Assembly: GCF_001661495.1 (NCBI RefSeq)
Contig: NZ_BDDT01000001.1
Coordinates: 186,001-250,000, forward strand
Length of the DNA stretch: 64,000 bases
Source: Pseudoalteromonas prydzensis
Lineage (GTDB): Bacteria > Pseudomonadota > Gammaproteobacteria > Enterobacterales > Alteromonadaceae
Direction of reading: 5' to 3'
The translations under genes and the position numbers were made by a program. The notes under the pieces are model-generated. The model saw only the letters and a program-made list of their open reading frames with translations, made no database searches and was not told the DNA's origin. Shown piece by piece: positions 17,166 to 26,296 of the stretch (positions are counted from its first letter, which is position 1; every line of letters starts with the position of its first letter).

Positions 17166-18470
17166 ATGATAACTACACATCCTAAAATCGTGATCATCGG
17201 TGGTGGCGCTGGCGGATTAGAGCTAGCAACACAATTAGGACATAAACTAGGAAAGAAAAAACAAGCAGATATTCTACTCATAGATAAAAATCGCACTCAC
17301 ATTTGGAAGCCGTTACTTCATGAAGTAGCAACGGGCTCTATTGATGCCGATTTAGACGGTGTAGTTTACTCAGCCCATGCTGCAAAGCACCATTATAACT
17401 TTCAGCTGGGTACTTTCTGCGACCTCGATAACATTAATAAAACCATTACGTTAAGTGCATTAAATGACGAACTTGGCCACCAAATTTTGCCAGAGCGTAC
17501 CGTTCACTATGACTACCTAGTCATCGCCATTGGCAGCGTCAGTAACGATTTCAACACTCCAGGTATTAAAGAGCATTGTTTTTATCTTGATTCAAATCAA
17601 CAGGCTGAACGCTTTCAACACGCGCTACTCGATAATTTTACTCGCCTACATCAAGACGACGACCCACAGCATGCATTAAATATTGCCATTGTTGGTGGTG
17701 GCGCAACGGGAGTCGAGCTTTCGGCTGAGCTGTATCATGTCTCTGACCTATTAAAACTGTACGGTCTTACCAATATGTCAGCTAAACGCTTACATATTCA
17801 TTTAATTGAAGCAGGCCCACGAATACTGCCTGCCCTACCAGATAGAATTGCTAATTCAGCAAAACGCGAACTGTTAAAGTTAGGTGTAACCGTGCGTGAA
17901 AATACCCAAGTTAAACAAGCCACTGAACAAGGTTTTATCACCAAAGATGATGAACAGATAAACGCCGATATTATGGTCTGGGCAGCAGGTGTTAAAGCCC
18001 CCGACTTTGTTAAGGAGCTAGGAATTTTTGAACTCACTCGTAATAACCAAATAATGGTCAATGATTACTTACAAAGTAACTGTGACGAGCGAATTTATGT
18101 GCTGGGTGATTGCTGCGCCTTTACCCAACAAGACGGCAAGCTCGTACCACCGCGCGCGCAATCAGCTCACCAAATGGCACAATGTGTTGAAAAAAACCTA
18201 ATCGCGACGTTACGCCAACAGCCACTGCGCGGATTTGAATATAACGACCATGGCTCATTAGTTAACTTATCGCGCTACAGTACCGTAGGCAGTTTAATGG
18301 GTAACCTCACCAGCAATAGTTTTTTCATCGAAGGACGGATCGCTCGGTTTATGTATATTTCACTGTATAGAATGCACCAACGCGCTATTCATGGCAGCGC
18401 AAAAACCTTTGCGTTGTGGATCAGCGAGAAAGTACTACGGGTGGTAAGACCGAAAATGAAGCTACATTAG
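17166..18470 (+). CDS. ndh: Type II NADH:quinone dehydrogenase
   Basis: A 434-residue single-subunit flavoprotein that passes electrons from NADH to quinone without proton pumping, at the inner face of the membrane. The FAD-binding motif is KIVIIGGGAGGLELATQLG near the N-terminus. The NADH site is IAIVGGGATGVELSAEL (about 177-193). The late FAD motif is IYVLGDCCAF, followed by RAQSAHQMAQC and a C-terminal amphipathic helix. I chose the ATG at 17166, preceded by GAGGG; an upstream in-frame ATG at 17079 would add 29 residues unlike the family. It is a single-gene unit ending near a long palindrome. Confidence 0.94.
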   Translation: MITTHPKIVIIGGGAGGLELATQLGHKLGKKKQADILLIDKNRTHIWKPLLHEVATGSIDADLDGVVYSAHAAKHHYNFQLGTFCDLDNINKTITLSALNDELGHQILPERTVHYDYLVIAIGSVSNDFNTPGIKEHCFYLDSNQQAERFQHALLDNFTRLHQDDDPQHALNIAIVGGGATGVELSAELYHVSDLLKLYGLTNMSAKRLHIHLIEAGPRILPALPDRIANSAKRELLKLGVTVRENTQVKQATEQGFITKDDEQINADIMVWAAGVKAPDFVKELGIFELTRNNQIMVNDYLQSNCDERIYVLGDCCAFTQQDGKLVPPRAQSAHQMAQCVEKNLIATLRQQPLRGFEYNDHGSLVNLSRYSTVGSLMGNLTSNSFFIEGRIARFMYISLYRMHQRAIHGSAKTFALWISEKVLRVVRPKMKLH

Positions 18471-18481
18471 ACTTGTTATTA

Positions 18482-18507
18482 GTAAGTGAAGCCGCGGCTT
18501 CACTTAC
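18482..18507. terminator. Perfect 26-bp palindrome after ndh
   Basis: GTAAGTGAAGCCG (18482-18494) is followed directly by CGGCTTCACTTAC (18495-18507), a perfect 13+13 inverted repeat. It lies 12 bp after the ndh stop codon. There is no clear T-run, so it may be a weak terminator, an mRNA-stabilising hairpin, or a protein-binding palindrome. Confidence 0.55.
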
Positions 18508-18596
18508 CTAAAGTTATTTATCGAAAATTGACAACAACTTAGACTTTCCGCAATATACTTATAATTAGTATTATAATAAACAATGGATTAAATTGA

Positions 18597-20705
18597 ATGA
18601 AAAAGGGCATTTTCATAATCGTTGCAATAATTTGTTGCGCTACCTATTTGTTTATTACACAAACAAGTGCTCCAAATGAGCAACCTAGTAATGATGATAG
18701 CGCGAACCTAAAAAGCGAAGTCGTACCGCAAATCAATGAAAGCCAATCTGATAACGCATCCCCTATAGAAAAAGTACTTAAGCTTGAAAATGCAGTGCAG
18801 CAATGCCAAAAACGCCCAAATAACTATAGCGCGCAAGTAAATGAAGTTCATCAAATACTCATAAAAGCATTAAAAACAGAGTTAGCAAATGGCACATCTA
18901 TTCAAACACTCCTAAGTTACTCCGATTTATATCAAACATTTTATAGCTCTTATGACGATTTATTACGTAAGGCAATCATTAGTGAGCGAAGAACTAATTA
19001 TGATTTTGCACAATCAGCAGCCATTTTAGCTAAGTGGCAGGGTCTTGAAGTACTTGAAGGCTTTAATAAAGAAAAAATAGCAATGATAGTAGAGCAAATG
19101 AATACCCTTAAAAATGCTCCTGGACTAAGTATAAATATTTCATTAGCCGATAATATAAAAAAAGAAAGCCTTTACGCGCTACTTGATAATACCGACAATT
19201 TCACAACTTACTTTGAGAGTCCTTTGCACGTGCAGGGTAGCCCCGCTATTTCACCATCAATTTTATTTACTTTAAATGCCGAAAAGTTATCACTTACTGA
19301 ATTTGAACAGGCAATTAGCACAAATAATTTCACTGTTAATGAAGTTGCTCTGGCGATTGAGCAAGAGATAGAAAATGACTATATTCTTGCCTTGCTAAAT
19401 CAGGTTTCATCTGTCAACGATATGCCTATTTATAGCCATTTAACTAACACGGTCTTTTTTAATTTAGCCGATTTAGCAGTAAGTAAATTTAATTTACCCA
19501 TCTTAAAAGCACTTAGTAATTTAGCTGTTACGCCAACTAACCAACAAGGTTTATTAACGCCTCTAGATATTGCAATTGCGAGCTTACCAAAAAGTGGCAA
19601 CCTCACTTTAGGCGAATTAAATAAAAATCACACAGACATGTTAGAGCATTTAATCGCCAATGGTTACAAAGTACACGGTGGCTTTGAAAACCATGACGAC
19701 ATGGGTAAAGGACTGTTCTTACACAGCTCTTTTAATACGACACAAGGGATCTATATCCAACAAAATACAAATTTTGATGGGTACCAATATTTCAGCCAAT
19801 TCCCCGTTGTAAAACAAAACATGTTGGCCAAATTATCCGAAACTGATAACTCTGCGGTTGCTAATGCATTAATGGAAGTAAAACAAGCTAAAACCGCCTT
19901 AAACAAACACTCTGAACAATGCCAACAGTTAACAAGCGAACTTCTTGCAGCTAAAGAGCTTAAAACCACTCGTCAAGGCTACAAAGAAGTGCGATTAATA
20001 AAACAACAATACGGCAGCGACTTTGAACATGTATTACAAAACATTGATCCCGTTCTAGTTAACTATTGGTGGAATAGCTTAAGATTTTCTCTTGAAACAG
20101 GCCCTGCAAATGAAAACGATAGCCAGTTTATCGGGGCTTTAGCTAACCAAGAATTACAAAAAGCATATGAATATAGTCTTGCCCACCCTTTGAGCCAAGG
20201 GGAAACTGATTACCTGTTCAAGCAACTAACCATAGCCCCTAACGATTTAATAGCGATCTGGAATAATCGTGTATTGGCTAAACAACCTACAACGCTAATA
20301 GCGCTGCAAAGAATCCCTCTTAAGCAATGGCAGCAACTTGCAATCGCAGGCTTTGATTTTTCGCTGACAGATATCCATGGCAACGATGCTTATTTAACTG
20401 CAGCCTCCATTTCAAGCGATGCAGTAAAGTTTTTAATTGATAAAAATATTCCTACAGACTCGCAAAAGCTTGGTGTAGATACACTCGATTTAGCATTAGA
20501 ACAAAGCTATAAAAACGCTTCAGTTAGCACATTATTGCCACTGGCTTTAAAGTTGACTAAAAACTTTGAGCAGAATCATTTTGCACGCATGGCTCGATTA
20601 AGAACGTTTTATCCTGATATTTATAATCAAATCATTACTGAAAATCCAGCGCTAAAACCAGCCAAAGATACTGAGTTAAATCACTATTTATTTAAATACC
20701 ATTAG
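18597..20705 (+). CDS. Membrane-anchored or exported protein with ankyrin-like repeats
   Basis: A 702-residue protein of uncertain function. Residues 4-22 form a hydrophobic signal anchor (GIFIIVAIICCATYLFI), followed by a polar linker, so the bulk is probably periplasmic. Two segments look like ankyrin repeats: GLLTPLDIAIASLPKS with MLEHLIANGYKVHGG (about 320-370), and NDAYLTAASISSDAVKFLIDKNIPT with DTLDLALEQSYKNAS (about 595-645). The rest is helical. It lies 114 bp upstream of a DUF2235 lipase on the same strand. Ankyrin proteins often neighbour lipase effectors as inhibitors, so an immunity-like role is possible but unproven. Confidence 0.65.
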   Translation: MKKGIFIIVAIICCATYLFITQTSAPNEQPSNDDSANLKSEVVPQINESQSDNASPIEKVLKLENAVQQCQKRPNNYSAQVNEVHQILIKALKTELANGTSIQTLLSYSDLYQTFYSSYDDLLRKAIISERRTNYDFAQSAAILAKWQGLEVLEGFNKEKIAMIVEQMNTLKNAPGLSINISLADNIKKESLYALLDNTDNFTTYFESPLHVQGSPAISPSILFTLNAEKLSLTEFEQAISTNNFTVNEVALAIEQEIENDYILALLNQVSSVNDMPIYSHLTNTVFFNLADLAVSKFNLPILKALSNLAVTPTNQQGLLTPLDIAIASLPKSGNLTLGELNKNHTDMLEHLIANGYKVHGGFENHDDMGKGLFLHSSFNTTQGIYIQQNTNFDGYQYFSQFPVVKQNMLAKLSETDNSAVANALMEVKQAKTALNKHSEQCQQLTSELLAAKELKTTRQGYKEVRLIKQQYGSDFEHVLQNIDPVLVNYWWNSLRFSLETGPANENDSQFIGALANQELQKAYEYSLAHPLSQGETDYLFKQLTIAPNDLIAIWNNRVLAKQPTTLIALQRIPLKQWQQLAIAGFDFSLTDIHGNDAYLTAASISSDAVKFLIDKNIPTDSQKLGVDTLDLALEQSYKNASVSTLLPLALKLTKNFEQNHFARMARLRTFYPDIYNQIITENPALKPAKDTELNHYLFKYH

Positions 20706-20819
20706 GGCCATGTCAACGGACGCATTCGCAGCATCAATAAATCATTACTTTTAATATTGTCTTCAAATTTTAATATTTCCCCTGTAAATTAGGAGAAACC
20801 AACTAAAAGGAATGATGCT

Positions 20820-22325
20820 ATGACGGCTAAAACGCTGATTTTCAACTTTGATGGTACCGGCAGTGAGCCCCGTGATGCTGAGCAGTTCAGTTCTGCACAT
20901 TTTAAAGAAGACGCCAGTATCTCTAATATTCTCAAGCTACACTTACTATTTGGCGGTAGCTTAAATTTAGCACCCACTACCGTGTTTAGCTCTCAACTTA
21001 GCTTTTATTATCAAGGAATTGGCACTAAAGGAAGTCGTTTAAAGCGATTACTTAATCAAACCCTAGCCCCACGCGATGATGACGTAGCCAGTATTTTAAA
21101 GCATGCGATCAACGATTTTAAGCAACACTACCAGCTAGGTGATACAGTATTACTTACAGGTTTTAGTCGCGGTGCAGCACTTGCGAGGCGTTTTGCAAAG
21201 TGCTTAGAACCACTAATAAGTAATAGTATCTATTTATGTGTATTTGATACCGTTGCATCCATTGGTTTATCCAAGGTTACCAAGGCCACCCGTGGCGCTG
21301 AGCACGTTATTTTTGAAAACCATACTTTAGCCACGAATATTGACCAAGCCTTGCATTGTGTCGCATTAGATGAAAAACGCCGTGCATTTGAACCCACACT
21401 TATCAACCACCAAAACAATGCACAAGAAGTGTGGTTTGCAGGGGCTCACTCTGATATTGGCGGTGGTTATTATCGAGATGGCTTAGCCGATATCTGCTTA
21501 CGTTTTGCAATGGAATGGTTACTGGAGCAGCCCCTCTCTCTTGCTTTTTTAACAAGCCAAGCAATTGATTATTCATCGCTATTTCCTGGAGGTCACAACA
21601 GCGTAATTGCGCAAGATGATATGACCATCACTCCTGATCCATTAGCATTAAGTCATCAACAAAATTACTTTTGGTTTAATCCTTTATTTAAATTAATTGA
21701 TCGAGAATGCACAGTATTAGTCGATGATGAGCAAAGTAAATTGCTGCCAACTATCCACCACAGTGTTGCTACCCGTATTAATAAATTGACCAGCTATCGC
21801 CCAGAGTCAATTAAAAATCTTGCTTACCAACTGCTATATGCCGACCAAAGCACGCTTGAGTTTAATGGCTTATCTGCGCATATCGCACTACAAAACCAAA
21901 ATATGTCGGTGCTGCAAATTGGTCAAAACCAAGACGTATTGGTATATGCCTCAGAACAATACAATGCGACAGGGCTGATGCTAGAGCAAGGCGCAACTTA
22001 TCGGTTTAGCCCTTACCCCGAGCAACTTTGGTATGACGATGGCGTAAAATGCGGACCGCAAGGCTGGCATCGAGACAACCTGCAACTAGGGGTTAAAGAG
22101 ATCCCGATGGCTTTACTTGAACCGTTTAGGCGCCTACCTCATGCCAACTGGTTTGCCTTAATCGGTGCTATCGCCCAAAGTGATAATGATGCATTTGAAA
22201 TTGCTGATGGCGGCGACTTTAAAATGACCCATTCAGGTGAGTTCACACCATTTGCAAATGATTTAATGCGTTTTTACGGGGCAAACGCTGGGCGAATAAA
22301 AATTAATGTAACTCGACTTGGGTAA
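20820..22325 (+). CDS. DUF2235 alpha/beta-hydrolase (Tle1-like phospholipase)
   Basis: A 501-residue protein with the DUF2235 fold. It opens with LIFNFDGTGSEP, the family's N-terminal NxDGT motif. The nucleophile elbow is LLTGFSRGAALARRF (GxSxG), and FAGAHSDIGGGYYRDGLADI holds the conserved His-Ser-Asp-x-GGGY segment of the family. The C-terminal 150 residues are divergent. DUF2235 includes Tle1 phospholipases of type VI secretion as well as unlinked hydrolases. No VgrG, PAAR or Hcp gene is nearby, so secretion is unproven. An AAAGGA ribosome site precedes the ATG. The upstream ankyrin-like exported protein is a possible partner. Confidence 0.82.
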   Translation: MTAKTLIFNFDGTGSEPRDAEQFSSAHFKEDASISNILKLHLLFGGSLNLAPTTVFSSQLSFYYQGIGTKGSRLKRLLNQTLAPRDDDVASILKHAINDFKQHYQLGDTVLLTGFSRGAALARRFAKCLEPLISNSIYLCVFDTVASIGLSKVTKATRGAEHVIFENHTLATNIDQALHCVALDEKRRAFEPTLINHQNNAQEVWFAGAHSDIGGGYYRDGLADICLRFAMEWLLEQPLSLAFLTSQAIDYSSLFPGGHNSVIAQDDMTITPDPLALSHQQNYFWFNPLFKLIDRECTVLVDDEQSKLLPTIHHSVATRINKLTSYRPESIKNLAYQLLYADQSTLEFNGLSAHIALQNQNMSVLQIGQNQDVLVYASEQYNATGLMLEQGATYRFSPYPEQLWYDDGVKCGPQGWHRDNLQLGVKEIPMALLEPFRRLPHANWFALIGAIAQSDNDAFEIADGGDFKMTHSGEFTPFANDLMRFYGANAGRIKINVTRLG

Positions 22326-22326
22326 T

Positions 22327-22352
22327 TAGTAGGCCGTATAAACGGCCTACTA
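22327..22352. terminator. Bidirectional terminator between lipase and ethanolamine permease genes
   Basis: TAGTAGGCCGT (22327-22337) pairs with ACGGCCTACTA (22342-22352) around an ATAA loop. It starts almost at the stop codon of the lipase gene and precedes the 3' end of the permease gene on the other strand, so it can serve both. Confidence 0.8.
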
Positions 22353-22360
22353 AAAGCATA

Positions 22361-23758
22361 TCATTTTGTTGCAAGATCTGCTTCAGCTTGTGCAAGCATC
22401 GCAAACTCTTCATCTGCACTGTGCGCAACTAAGTGCCTGTTACTGTAAGCAAAATAATAAATAGCGCCAATCAAAAATAGCACCACTGTAAATAAAAACG
22501 CCCTAGGGTCAAATGCATACACGCCTGTTAATGCCACCAAGGATAAAATCAGTGCCACCGATGAGGTGACCACACCACCGGGAGTTTTATAAGGGCGGAC
22601 GAGTTCAGGTTGTTTGATGCGCAACAAAATATGGCTTAACGCCATTAACGCATAGGAAACCGTTGCTCCCACCACAGCCATTGCTAACATTAAATCACCT
22701 TCGCCACTTAACGATGCTATAAAACCAAACACTCCCGGTACAATCAATGCTCGCGCTGGCACTTTTCGTGCTGTGGTAACTGACAAGTTTTTTGGAAAAT
22801 ATCCAGCTCTTGAAAGTGCAAATACAAGGCGACTATACCCATAAATAATCGAAAAGAACGATGCCACTAATCCCGCTAAACCAAGTATATTGACTAGGGT
22901 CGCCAAGTTTGGATTATCTGTTACGTTTAGGGCATCAACTAACGGCACCGCACTTGCTCCCATTGCACTGGCGCCAGCCGCTGCGGGGATCAATACGACA
23001 ACTAACAACGCGGTAAATAATAAAAACAGCATGGCACCGATGATCCCTTTTGGTACATCTTTGCCAGGATCTTTTGCTTCTTCTGCCGCAAGCGGTACAC
23101 CTTCAACCGCCAAAAATAACCACATTGCAAATGGTAAAGCAGCCCACACGCCATACCAACCGAATGGCAAGAATTCAGAAGCACCCACCGCATCAGTCAT
23201 AGCTATATCAAACAAACGTGAAGCATCAAAATGTGTGATCAGTGCGATCGCGGTGGCAATAATCGCAAAAATAGCTAAACCACTTATCACCATCATAACT
23301 TTTAGCGCTTCACCCACCCCCGCTAAATGAATACTAATGAACACAATGTAAAACAATGCATATACCCACGGACCATTAAAACCTAAGAGCGCTTCAACTG
23401 CTGAGCCAATAAAAATAACAATCGCTGCAGGCGCTAATGCATATTCGATTAACACTGCCAAACCAGTTAGATAACCACCAGCGGGGCCCATCGCTTGGCG
23501 CGCAAAACTATATCCTCCCCCCGATGCAGGGATCGCCGCAGACATCTCTGCCAATGATAACACCAAGGTTAAATACATCACAGCCATTAACACCGTAGCC
23601 ACTGCAAAACCACCCCAACCAGCTTCTGCAATACCAAAATTCCAACCTGCAAAATCACCCGATATCACATAGGATACGCCTAATCCTGCGAGTAAAATCC
23701 AACCTGCTGAGCCTCGTTTTAACTGTCTTTTTGCAAGGTACTCTTTATTATCTGACAT
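22361..23758 (-). CDS. eat: Ethanolamine permease, APC superfamily
   Basis: A 465-residue amino acid-polyamine-organocation transporter with about 12 hydrophobic helices. The N-terminal part has DFAGWNFGIAEAGWGGFAVA, close to the ethanolamine permease (TIGR00908-like) group, followed by EMSAAIPASGGGYSFARQAMGP, the conserved APC helix-1/2 region. It should import ethanolamine with protons across the inner membrane. It lies 47 bp downstream of eutC and is likely the last gene of the eutB-eutC-permease operon. The substrate is inferred mainly from this context plus the N-terminal signature. Confidence 0.9.
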   Translation of the reverse strand: MSDNKEYLAKRQLKRGSAGWILLAGLGVSYVISGDFAGWNFGIAEAGWGGFAVATVLMAVMYLTLVLSLAEMSAAIPASGGGYSFARQAMGPAGGYLTGLAVLIEYALAPAAIVIFIGSAVEALLGFNGPWVYALFYIVFISIHLAGVGEALKVMMVISGLAIFAIIATAIALITHFDASRLFDIAMTDAVGASEFLPFGWYGVWAALPFAMWLFLAVEGVPLAAEEAKDPGKDVPKGIIGAMLFLLFTALLVVVLIPAAAGASAMGASAVPLVDALNVTDNPNLATLVNILGLAGLVASFFSIIYGYSRLVFALSRAGYFPKNLSVTTARKVPARALIVPGVFGFIASLSGEGDLMLAMAVVGATVSYALMALSHILLRIKQPELVRPYKTPGGVVTSSVALILSLVALTGVYAFDPRAFLFTVVLFLIGAIYYFAYSNRHLVAHSADEEFAMLAQAEADLATK

Positions 23759-23805
23759 TTTATTCTCCTGCTGTTTTTATTGTAACTATCTATTTTCGTT
23801 ATGCT

Positions 23806-24663
23806 TTATTCTGAGAGTAAAAAGTTTTTAGTGTGGATTTGGTGCTCTATCACATCATCTTGGCTACGATCTTTTAATCCCACCCCTGACAGGTTTAAGC
23901 GCCGTGCTTCTTGTAAAAGGTATAAAGTACGTTGTGCTGCATCTTGGTAAGAGAGCCCCGCTGGGCGAATATTAGAAATGCAGTTACGGCTTGCATCATT
24001 AAGGCCTGCCTTTGGCTGCCAGGTTAAATACAACCCTAAACTATCAGGCGAACTTAAACCCGGGCGCTCACCAATTAATACCACCACCACCTTGGCATTC
24101 AATAACTGTCCTATATCATCACCAATCGCAACCCGCCCTTGCTCTACTAACGTAAATGGCGCCAAACGCCATGCTTGAGGCTGCTCATTAAGTAATACGA
24201 GTAACTGCTTAATGAAGGCGGTGGCATTTTTTTGCACCGCTAAAGACGATAAACCATCGACAATCGTAATAGCGATATCATGTTGATGTAGCGCACCAGC
24301 ACTAACATTACTCATAAAATCAGTTAACTTATCGCGCGACGCTATATCCAATTTTCGGCCTAAATCAGGGCGCTGCAAATAATGGCTTCTATCTACAGCT
24401 TGACTGTGTAATTGCAGCACTGATTCACCAAAAGGCTGTAACTGCTCACTCAATGCTGCGAAATCCAACGGAAAATTCACCGCATCACGCGCTTGAGCAT
24501 GACTAAGCTGAAATGCCAACATTTCGTTTGTCGGTAAACTAATACCAGCCCGACCTAAGCCAATACGAGCATCGGTGAAGCGCCGTAACTCCCGCCAAGG
24601 GTTATCTACAACTTTACCGTTATCTTTGTGTTGCTTTATGCCTTTAGAGGCTGAATTACTCAT
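23806..24663 (-). CDS. eutC: Ethanolamine ammonia-lyase small subunit
   Basis: A protein of about 285 residues, the light chain of adenosylcobalamin-dependent ethanolamine ammonia-lyase. Recognisable segments are FTDARIGLGRAGISLPT near the N-terminus, IVDGLSSLAVQKNA in the middle, and LIGERPGLSSPDSLGLYLTW near the end, all typical of EutC. The start ATG overlaps the eutB stop codon (TGATG), indicating translational coupling. With EutB it converts ethanolamine to acetaldehyde and ammonia. The N-terminal 20 residues are polar and variable, as in other EutC proteins. Confidence 0.95.
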   Translation of the reverse strand: MSNSASKGIKQHKDNGKVVDNPWRELRRFTDARIGLGRAGISLPTNEMLAFQLSHAQARDAVNFPLDFAALSEQLQPFGESVLQLHSQAVDRSHYLQRPDLGRKLDIASRDKLTDFMSNVSAGALHQHDIAITIVDGLSSLAVQKNATAFIKQLLVLLNEQPQAWRLAPFTLVEQGRVAIGDDIGQLLNAKVVVVLIGERPGLSSPDSLGLYLTWQPKAGLNDASRNCISNIRPAGLSYQDAAQRTLYLLQEARRLNLSGVGLKDRSQDDVIEHQIHTKNFLLSE

Positions 24664-26066
24664 CACTGCCCACCTGATATAGCTTTTAAAGAACGCGCAA
24701 ATTGCGACGGTAGCGTGTCAGCCAATATATGCTGCTTTGTATCAGTCATAATGTTCATTTTTGCTAACCATAGCTCAAATTCTGGCGCAGCACGCAGACC
24801 AAGTACTCGCCTTGCATATAGTGCGTCATGAAAAGAAGTGGTTTGATAATTAAGCATAATATCGTCAGAACCAGGAATTCCCATCACAAATGAGCATCCG
24901 GCAACGCCAAGTAAAGTCAGTAAATTATCCATGTCATTTTGATCTGCTTCAGCATGATTGGTGTAACACACGTCACACCCCATAGGCACGCCTAGTAATT
25001 TGGCGCAAAAATGATCTTCAAGGCCAGCTCGGGTAATTTCTTTACCATCAAATAAATATTCAGGGCCAATAAAACCCACGACCGTATTGACTAATAGTGG
25101 TTTAAATTTGCGTGCGACAGCATAGGCACGTGTTTCGCAGGTTTGTTGATCTAAGCCATGATGGGCATTAGCAGACAAGGAACTGCCTTGCCCTGTTTCA
25201 AAATACATAACGTTGTCGCCTACAGTGCCACGCTTTAAACTAAGCGCTGCGGCTTGTGCTTCAGCAAGAGTATTTAAATTAAAGCCAAAACTACTGTTTG
25301 TGGCTTCTGTGCCACCAATAGATTGAAAAACTAAATCAACCGGAGCACCGGCATTAATACATTCGATAGTATTGGTTACATGTGTGAGTACACAGCTTTG
25401 CGTTGGTATTTGATATTTTTCAATAACCTCGTCCATTAACTGCATCAGCTTAATCGCTTGGGCAACATTGTCAGTGGCAGGGTTGATACCGATCACAGCA
25501 TCGCCACTGCCATACAGCAATCCATCTAAAATACTGGCAGCGATGCCATTGACATTATCAGTAGGGTGATTGGGCTGTAAACGGGTTGATAAATGCCCAG
25601 GCAAACCTATGGTATTTCTAAATGCAGTTGTTACATGACACTTTTTGGCCACTAAGATCAAATCTTGATTGCGCATTATCTTACTTACCGCAGCAGCCAT
25701 CTCCGGTGTAATACCTGCTCTTATCGCAGTGAGAACACTGCTTGTAGCATGATCGCTCAACAACCAATTGCGAAAATCTCCCACCGTTAAATGCGCGATT
25801 GGAGCAAATGCATTTTTATCATGTTCATCTATTATTAAACGGGTAATTTCATCATCTTCATAGGGGATCAGCGCATCGTTTAAAAATGTTTTTAAAGGCA
25901 CTTCTGCCAAGGTCATTTGCGCAACCGCACGCTCCTCAGCGCAACTAGCACTGACTCCTGCTAAACTGTCACCAGAACGCTTGGGAGTTGCTTTAGCCAT
26001 TAATTGCGCAAGACTTTCAAATTGATATGTTTTACTTCCGAGCGTGTAACGGTACGATTTACTCAT
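24663..26066 (-). CDS. eutB: Ethanolamine ammonia-lyase large subunit
   Basis: A 467-residue catalytic heavy chain of adenosylcobalamin-dependent ethanolamine ammonia-lyase. Family segments include GDFRNWLLSD, GLPGHLSTRLQPNHPTDN, DAVIGINPATDN, FETGQGSSLSANAHHG and GCDVCYTNHAEADQNDMDNL, split here into pieces of the conserved TIM barrel. The last contains residues of the substrate and cobalamin pocket region. It heads an operon with eutC and the permease, opposite a divergent AraC-type regulator. No microcompartment shell, EutA reactivase or aldehyde dehydrogenase gene is in the window, so acetaldehyde handling must be encoded elsewhere. Confidence 0.96.
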   Translation of the reverse strand: MSKSYRYTLGSKTYQFESLAQLMAKATPKRSGDSLAGVSASCAEERAVAQMTLAEVPLKTFLNDALIPYEDDEITRLIIDEHDKNAFAPIAHLTVGDFRNWLLSDHATSSVLTAIRAGITPEMAAAVSKIMRNQDLILVAKKCHVTTAFRNTIGLPGHLSTRLQPNHPTDNVNGIAASILDGLLYGSGDAVIGINPATDNVAQAIKLMQLMDEVIEKYQIPTQSCVLTHVTNTIECINAGAPVDLVFQSIGGTEATNSSFGFNLNTLAEAQAAALSLKRGTVGDNVMYFETGQGSSLSANAHHGLDQQTCETRAYAVARKFKPLLVNTVVGFIGPEYLFDGKEITRAGLEDHFCAKLLGVPMGCDVCYTNHAEADQNDMDNLLTLLGVAGCSFVMGIPGSDDIMLNYQTTSFHDALYARRVLGLRAAPEFELWLAKMNIMTDTKQHILADTLPSQFARSLKAISGGQ

Positions 26067-26296
26067 AAACTACCTTGCTGACAAAATGTGTGTTAAAGAG
26101 GTTAGGCATGGCGATTGCTTCAAATAAAATAGCAACTAAATCCATGCGACAACTCTTTTAAGGTAGCGTATTGCATACCAAGCAACTATCAAGTTTTGGC
26201 AAACCTTACTAAACCAATAATAATCAATTAGTTATAGCGTTAATTTAATAGGGAAATTTTACTCGCAATAAATAACCAGAGGTACAATGCGCAACG

